Of a DNA stretch of 64,000 bases, positions 60,006 through 64,000 are shown piece by piece. Below the pieces are notes generated by a model. That model was not told the DNA's origin. It did not search any database and saw nothing but the letters and a program-made list of their open reading frames with translations. The position numbers and the translations under genes were made by a program. Source of the DNA: Actinoplanes italicus (GTDB lineage Bacteria > Actinomycetota > Actinomycetes > Mycobacteriales > Micromonosporaceae); contig NZ_PVMZ01000010.1 in NCBI RefSeq assembly GCF_003001815.1, forward strand, positions 1 through 64,000. Direction: 5' to 3'. Numbering within the stretch: the first letter of the stretch is position 1; the number at the start of each line of letters is the position of its first letter.

Positions 60006-60839
60006 ATGTGCCGCTGGCTTGCGTACTCCGGATCCCCGATCCGGCTCGAAGAGCTCCTCTACCGGCCGCGTTACTCGCTGATCGACCAGAGCCTGCACTC
60101 CCGTCTCGGGGTGGAGACCACCAACGGCGACGGCTTCGGCATCGGCTGGTACGTCCCGGGAGCGCCCGAACCCGTCCTGTTCCGGGGCGTCGGCCCCGCC
60201 TGGAACGACCCGAACCTGCGCGAGATCGCCAGATCCACCACGTCGCCGCTGTTCGTGGCGCACATCCGGGCCAGCACCGGCACGCCGGTGCAGCAGACCA
60301 ACTGCCACCCGTTCCGGTACCGCAACTGGCTGTGGGCCCACAACGGGTCGATCCGCGACTTCCACCGGCTCAAACGCGACCTCGTTCTCGCCGTCGACCC
60401 CGAGCTCTACACCTCGATGACCGGCTCGACCGACTCCGAGGTGATGTTCTACCTGGCCCTCACCTACGGGCTGCGCGACCGGCCGGTCGCCGCCGTGGAA
60501 CGCATGGCCGGACTGGTCGAGTCGGTCGGGCGCGCGTACGGCGTACCCGATCCCCTGCAGATGACCGTGGCCACCACCGACGGTGACCGGACCTGGTGTT
60601 TCCGCTACTCGAGCGAGGGGCACAGCCGCTCGCTGTTCTACAGCACCGAGATGTCCGCTCTGCGGCGGCTCTACCCCGAGCAGGAGTCGCTGCGCGGCCT
60701 GTCCGAGGAGACCCGGCTGGTCGTCTCCGAACCGCTCGGCGAGCTGGCCGGGGCCTGGCAGGAGGTGCCCGAGTCCAGCTACGGCGTGATCCAGAAGGGC
60801 GACGACGAGCTGGGCCGCTTCGAGCCCGCGATGCCCTGA
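60006..60839 (+). CDS. Class II glutamine amidotransferase
   Basis: A 277-aa Ntn-type amidotransferase. The protein starts MCRWLAYSG, so removal of Met exposes the nucleophilic Cys2 as in YafJ/GATase II proteins. TNGDGFGIGWYVPG, FVAHIRAST and LWAHNGSIRDF complete the glutamine-binding site. The synthase domain is absent, so it releases ammonia from glutamine for an unknown partner. I start it at ATG 60006, 36 bp after the preceding stop. No ribosome site is obvious. Confidence 0.88.
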   Translation: MCRWLAYSGSPIRLEELLYRPRYSLIDQSLHSRLGVETTNGDGFGIGWYVPGAPEPVLFRGVGPAWNDPNLREIARSTTSPLFVAHIRASTGTPVQQTNCHPFRYRNWLWAHNGSIRDFHRLKRDLVLAVDPELYTSMTGSTDSEVMFYLALTYGLRDRPVAAVERMAGLVESVGRAYGVPDPLQMTVATTDGDRTWCFRYSSEGHSRSLFYSTEMSALRRLYPEQESLRGLSEETRLVVSEPLGELAGAWQEVPESSYGVIQKGDDELGRFEPAMP

Positions 60840-60849
60840 ACCGTTCATC

Positions 60850-60866
60850 TCATCCGGCCGGAGTGA
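60850..60866. promoter_or_regulatory. Degenerate palindromic box before arcD
   Basis: TCATCC GGCCG GAGTGA. The left arm is exact. The centre is 44 nt from the arcD ATG at 60902. Confidence 0.5.
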
Positions 60867-60901
60867 TGTCCGGCCGGACCCGCACCGAGAGGCTGGCCTC
60901 C

Positions 60902-62263
60902 ATGACCCAGCTGGACAAGGCGGCTCCGGCGGCGGAGACCCGATCCCTCGGGTTGCCGCAGGCCACCGCACTGATCCTCGGCACCATCATCGGCGTCGGG
61001 ATCTTCAACCTGCCCTACTCGCTCGCGTCGATCGGCCCGATCAGCATCGTCGCGATGGTCCTCACCACCGTCGGTGCGCTGGCCCTGGCCCTGTTGTTCG
61101 CGCGGCTGTCGAAACGGATGCCGGCCGACGGCGGCCCGTACGCCTACGCCCGCGCCGCCTTCGGTGACGGTGTCGGTTTCGCCAACGCCTGGTCCTACTG
61201 GATCACCGCGTGGGCCGGCAACGCGGCGATCGTGACCGGCTGGGTCTTCTACGTCGAGAACTTCGTCAACTCCGACGGGATCGTCGGCTGGTCGATCGTG
61301 ATCGCGCTGGTCGGCATCTGGATCCCGGCGCTGATCAACCTGACCGGGGTCAAGAACATGGGCTTCGTCCAGTTCTGGTCCACGGTCGTCAAGTTCATCC
61401 CGCTGTTGATCATGTCGACCGTCGGGTTGTTCTTCATCAGCACCGCCAACTTCAGCCCCGCCAATGTCAGCGGCGAGACGAATCTGCAGGCGATCGGCAG
61501 TGCCATGGCGATCTGCCTGTTCAGCTACCTCGGCGTCGAGTGCGCGGCGGTCGCCGCGGCGAAGGTCCGCGATCCCGGCAAGAACGTGCCGAAGGCCACG
61601 GTCATCGGCACGCTCGGCGCCGCGGTCGTCTATCTGCTGTCGATGGTCGCGGTCTTCGGGATCGTGCCGACGTCGGTGCTCGCCGAGGACGCCAACAAGG
61701 CCTCCTATTCGGTGGCCTTCAACACGATGGCCGGCGGCGGCGACTGGGCCGGTGACCTGGTGGCGCTCGCCGTCATCATCTCCGGGTTCGGCGCCCTCAA
61801 CGGCTGGACCATGATCTGCGCCGAGATGCCACTGGCCGCCGCGAAGGACGGACTGTTCCCGAAGCTGTTCGGCCGGATCTCGAAACGGGGGGTCCCGGCC
61901 GCCGGCATCATCGCCTCCAGCGTGCTGGCCAGCGTCGCCATGGTCGTCAGCTACGCCGGTGCGAGCGGCGCCACGGTGTTCAACACCCTGGTGCTGATGA
62001 GCGGCATCACGGCGGCCGTCCCGTACGCCTTCTCCGCCATGGCCAAGCTCAAGTGGCACCGCGAGGGTGGTGCCGGGGACCTGATCATCGCCGTCCTGGC
62101 CCTGGTCTTCTCGATTCTCTTCATCTGGTACTCGCGCAACTCCGGTGATGAGTGGTTCGTCGTCTGGGGACCGTTCCTGATGGCCGGCGCCGCGGGTCTC
62201 ATCGGCATACCCGTCTACCTGTCCATCCGCAAAGGGATCAAAGAAAGCGGGAGCACAGCATGA
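60902..62263 (+). CDS. arcD: APC-family arginine/ornithine antiporter
   Basis: A 453-aa amino-acid permease with twelve likely helices. LGTIIGVGIFNLPYSLASIG is the APC signature, and LGVECAAVAAAKVRDPGKNV, SMAVFGIVPTS-like and FGALNGWTMICAEMPLAAAK are typical of basic-amino-acid antiporters. It should import arginine against ornithine. It overlaps arcA by 4 bp (ATGA), which fits the arginine deiminase pathway. A GAGAGG site stands 9 nt before the ATG. Confidence 0.85.
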   Translation: MTQLDKAAPAAETRSLGLPQATALILGTIIGVGIFNLPYSLASIGPISIVAMVLTTVGALALALLFARLSKRMPADGGPYAYARAAFGDGVGFANAWSYWITAWAGNAAIVTGWVFYVENFVNSDGIVGWSIVIALVGIWIPALINLTGVKNMGFVQFWSTVVKFIPLLIMSTVGLFFISTANFSPANVSGETNLQAIGSAMAICLFSYLGVECAAVAAAKVRDPGKNVPKATVIGTLGAAVVYLLSMVAVFGIVPTSVLAEDANKASYSVAFNTMAGGGDWAGDLVALAVIISGFGALNGWTMICAEMPLAAAKDGLFPKLFGRISKRGVPAAGIIASSVLASVAMVVSYAGASGATVFNTLVLMSGITAAVPYAFSAMAKLKWHREGGAGDLIIAVLALVFSILFIWYSRNSGDEWFVVWGPFLMAGAAGLIGIPVYLSIRKGIKESGSTA

Positions 62264-63480
62264 GCTTTCACGTCGACTCCGAGACCGGCCGGCTCCGGCA
62301 GGTGATCCTGCACCGACCCGGTGTCGAACTCAGCCGGCTCACCCCCGACAACGTCCGCGACCTGCTCTTCGACGACATCCTGTGGGCCCGCCGGGCCCGC
62401 GAGGAGCACGACGCCTTCGCCGAGGTCCTGCGCGAGCGCGGGGTCAAGGTGCACTACTTCGCCCGGCTGCTGGCCGACGTGCTCGACATCCCGCAGGCCC
62501 GCACCTGGGTGCTGGACCGGATCGTCACCGACGACACCGTCGGCCCGACCCTGTCCGCGCCGCTGCGGCGGCTCGCCGAACAGGCCGACAGCGAGAAACT
62601 CGCCGACTACCTGATCGGCGGGGTGCTCAAGAACGAGCTCGCCGGGTTCACCGTCAACAGCCTGCGCTGGGAGCTGCTCAGCGCCGACGACTTCGTGCTC
62701 ACCCCGCTGCCCAACCACCTGTTCCAGCGGGACAACTCGGCGTGGATCTACGGTGGCGTCAGCATCAACCCGATGGCCATGCCCGCCCGGATGCGCGAGT
62801 CGGTGCACAGCTCGGCGATCTACCGGTTCCACCCGATGTTCAACCTGGCCGACTTCACCGTCTGGTACGGCGGTGACGACGCACCGCACCAGCCTGCCAC
62901 CCTCGAAGGCGGCGACATCCACGTGCTCGGCAACGGCGCGATCATGATCGGGCTGGGGGAGCGGTCGACCGCGATGGGCGTGGAGAACCTGGCCCGCAGC
63001 CTGTTCTCGTCCGGCGCGGCCACCAAGGTGATCGCCATCGAGCTGCCGCACTCGCACGCCATGATGCACCTCGACACGGTCATGACCATGATCGACCGGG
63101 ATACCTTCGTGATGTACCCGTACCTGCAGGAGTCGCTGCGGTCGTGGACCGTCCTGCCCGCCGACGACCCGGACGGGCTGCAGGTGGTCCGCAACGACGA
63201 CCTCTTCGCCACGATCGCCGAGACGATCGGCGTCGACAAGATCCAGATCCTGGAGACCAACGAGGACGTACGCGCCGCGCAGCGCGAGCAGTGGGACGAC
63301 GGCAACAACTTCCTGGCCGTCGAACCCGGCGTGATCGTCGGTTACGAACGCAACGTCACCACCAACACCTACCTGCGCCGCCAGGGGATCGAAGTGATCA
63401 CCATCGCCGGCGGCGAGCTCGGCCGGGGCCGTGGCGGCCCCCGCTGCATGACCTGCCCGATCGAACGCGACGCTGCCTGA
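62260..63480 (+). CDS. arcA: Arginine deiminase
   Basis: A 406-aa cytosolic enzyme hydrolysing arginine to citrulline and ammonia. The N-terminal VDSETGRLRQVILHRPGVE is the family start. PNHLFQRDNSAWIYGGV has the substrate Asp, LEGGDIHVLGNGAIMIGLGE another active-site stretch, and GRGRGGPRCMTCPIERD carries the nucleophile Cys near residue 396. ATG 62260 overlaps the arcD stop. It supplies citrulline for the next gene and, with arcB and a carbamate kinase, ATP without oxygen. Confidence 0.93.
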   Translation: MSFHVDSETGRLRQVILHRPGVELSRLTPDNVRDLLFDDILWARRAREEHDAFAEVLRERGVKVHYFARLLADVLDIPQARTWVLDRIVTDDTVGPTLSAPLRRLAEQADSEKLADYLIGGVLKNELAGFTVNSLRWELLSADDFVLTPLPNHLFQRDNSAWIYGGVSINPMAMPARMRESVHSSAIYRFHPMFNLADFTVWYGGDDAPHQPATLEGGDIHVLGNGAIMIGLGERSTAMGVENLARSLFSSGAATKVIAIELPHSHAMMHLDTVMTMIDRDTFVMYPYLQESLRSWTVLPADDPDGLQVVRNDDLFATIAETIGVDKIQILETNEDVRAAQREQWDDGNNFLAVEPGVIVGYERNVTTNTYLRRQGIEVITIAGGELGRGRGGPRCMTCPIERDAA

Positions 63481-63491
63481 GGAGTTCGGAC

Positions 63492-64000
63492 ATGTCCTTC
63501 AACCTGCGCAACCGCAGCTTCCTCAAGGAACTCGACTTCACCCCGGCGGAGTGGAAGTTCCTGCTCAAGCTCGCGGCCGAGCTCAAGGCCGCCAAGTACG
63601 CCGGCACCGAGGTGCCGCGGATCTCCGGCAAGAACATCGCGGTGATCTTCGAGAAGACGTCCACCCGGACCCGCTGCGCCTTCGAGGTGGCCGCCCACGA
63701 CCAGGGCGCACACGTCACGTTCCTCGACCCGGGCAGCACCCAGCTCGGCCACAAGGAGTCGGTGAAGGACACCGCGCGGGTGCTCGGCCGCTTCTACGAC
63801 GCTCTCGAGTACCGCGGCTTCGGCCAGGAGAACGTGGACATCCTCGCCCGTTACGCGGGTGTGCCGGTGTGGAACGGGCTCAGCACCGAGTGGCATCCCA
63901 CCCAGACCCTCTGCGACATCCTCACCATGCGTGAGCACACCGTGAAGCACGACAACGAGGTGGCGTTCGCGTACCTCGGCGACGCCCAGAACAACGTCGC
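63492..64000 (+). CDS. arcB: Ornithine carbamoyltransferase, catabolic (cut by window end)
   Basis: The first 169 codons of a longer gene. EKTSTRTRCAFEVAAHDQG is the carbamoyl-phosphate-binding STRTR motif. LSTEWHPTQTLCDILTM is the HPTQ motif. In this pathway it splits citrulline with phosphate into ornithine and carbamoyl phosphate. A GAGG site precedes the ATG, 11 bp after arcA. A carbamate kinase gene probably follows beyond the window. Confidence 0.9.
   Translation, partial: MSFNLRNRSFLKELDFTPAEWKFLLKLAAELKAAKYAGTEVPRISGKNIAVIFEKTSTRTRCAFEVAAHDQGAHVTFLDPGSTQLGHKESVKDTARVLGRFYDALEYRGFGQENVDILARYAGVPVWNGLSTEWHPTQTLCDILTMREHTVKHDNEVAFAYLGDAQNNV

Overview
The window is very GC-rich, uses frequent GTG/TTG starts, and is packed with genes and translationally coupled operons. 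Its families point to an actinomycete: a DUF574-type methyltransferase, a mycothiol-type isomerase, a SigB/SigF-type sigma factor, DUF6325 and DUF7144 proteins, and MalT-like LuxR regulators. An Actinoplanes-like member of the Micromonosporaceae is my best guess (inference). No rRNA, tRNA, IS element, integrase or CRISPR was recognised.

Layout, 1-34 kb. A poly-G/G-rich repeat (1-235) is followed by a frameshifted MFS transporter. A coupled sugar/glycan operon follows (1.5-6.5 kb: NDP-sugar epimerase, two GT4 glycosyltransferases, a GT-B-like protein and two unknown proteins, one a zinc finger). Then come an aldo/keto reductase, a PAS histidine kinase, a zinc-free alcohol dehydrogenase, a secreted two-repeat protein, and a FGGY kinase behind a LacI-type operator. 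After these are a second reductase, a DUF574 methyltransferase, an array of extragenic palindromes (14.69-15.2 kb), a FUSC exporter, chorismate mutase, a lipoprotein, and a TIR-STAND-TPR protein that is a candidate immune sensor. A deletion-inactivated D-threonine-aldolase-like gene comes next. An efeUOB iron-uptake operon with a DtxR/IdeR-type iron box is bracketed by BlaI and an M56 peptidase. The half ends with TetR/mycothiol isomerase, an FAD monooxygenase, a PL7 lyase, a DUF4291 remnant, FKBP, an STM4015-family protein, a sigma factor and a GAF/PAS histidine kinase.

Layout, 34.5-64 kb. This half looks like a stress/low-oxygen island. It has a P-type ATPase operon with atypical ion-site residues, a YbdK ligase, DUF6325/SHOCT genes, and a membrane protein. 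It also has an operon of DUF7144, AI-2E, DUF1269 and DUF2252 genes, a GH63+GH13 pair, two MalT-like LuxR regulators, a YihY protein, a holin-like/phosphodiesterase fusion, a class II amidotransferase, and the arginine deiminase genes arcD-arcA-arcB (arcB is cut by the window end).

The most interesting signal is non-coding. A palindrome, TCATCC-N5-GGATGA, exact or degenerate, lies before almost every transcription unit of the second half. I did not find it before genes of the first half. Its centre sits 43-44 nt from start codons that mostly lack a Shine-Dalgarno sequence, and 63-77 nt from start codons that have one. This is what a box fixed near -43 from the transcription start would give, and suggests one activator running a local regulon. 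The motif does not resemble the DosR consensus that I know.
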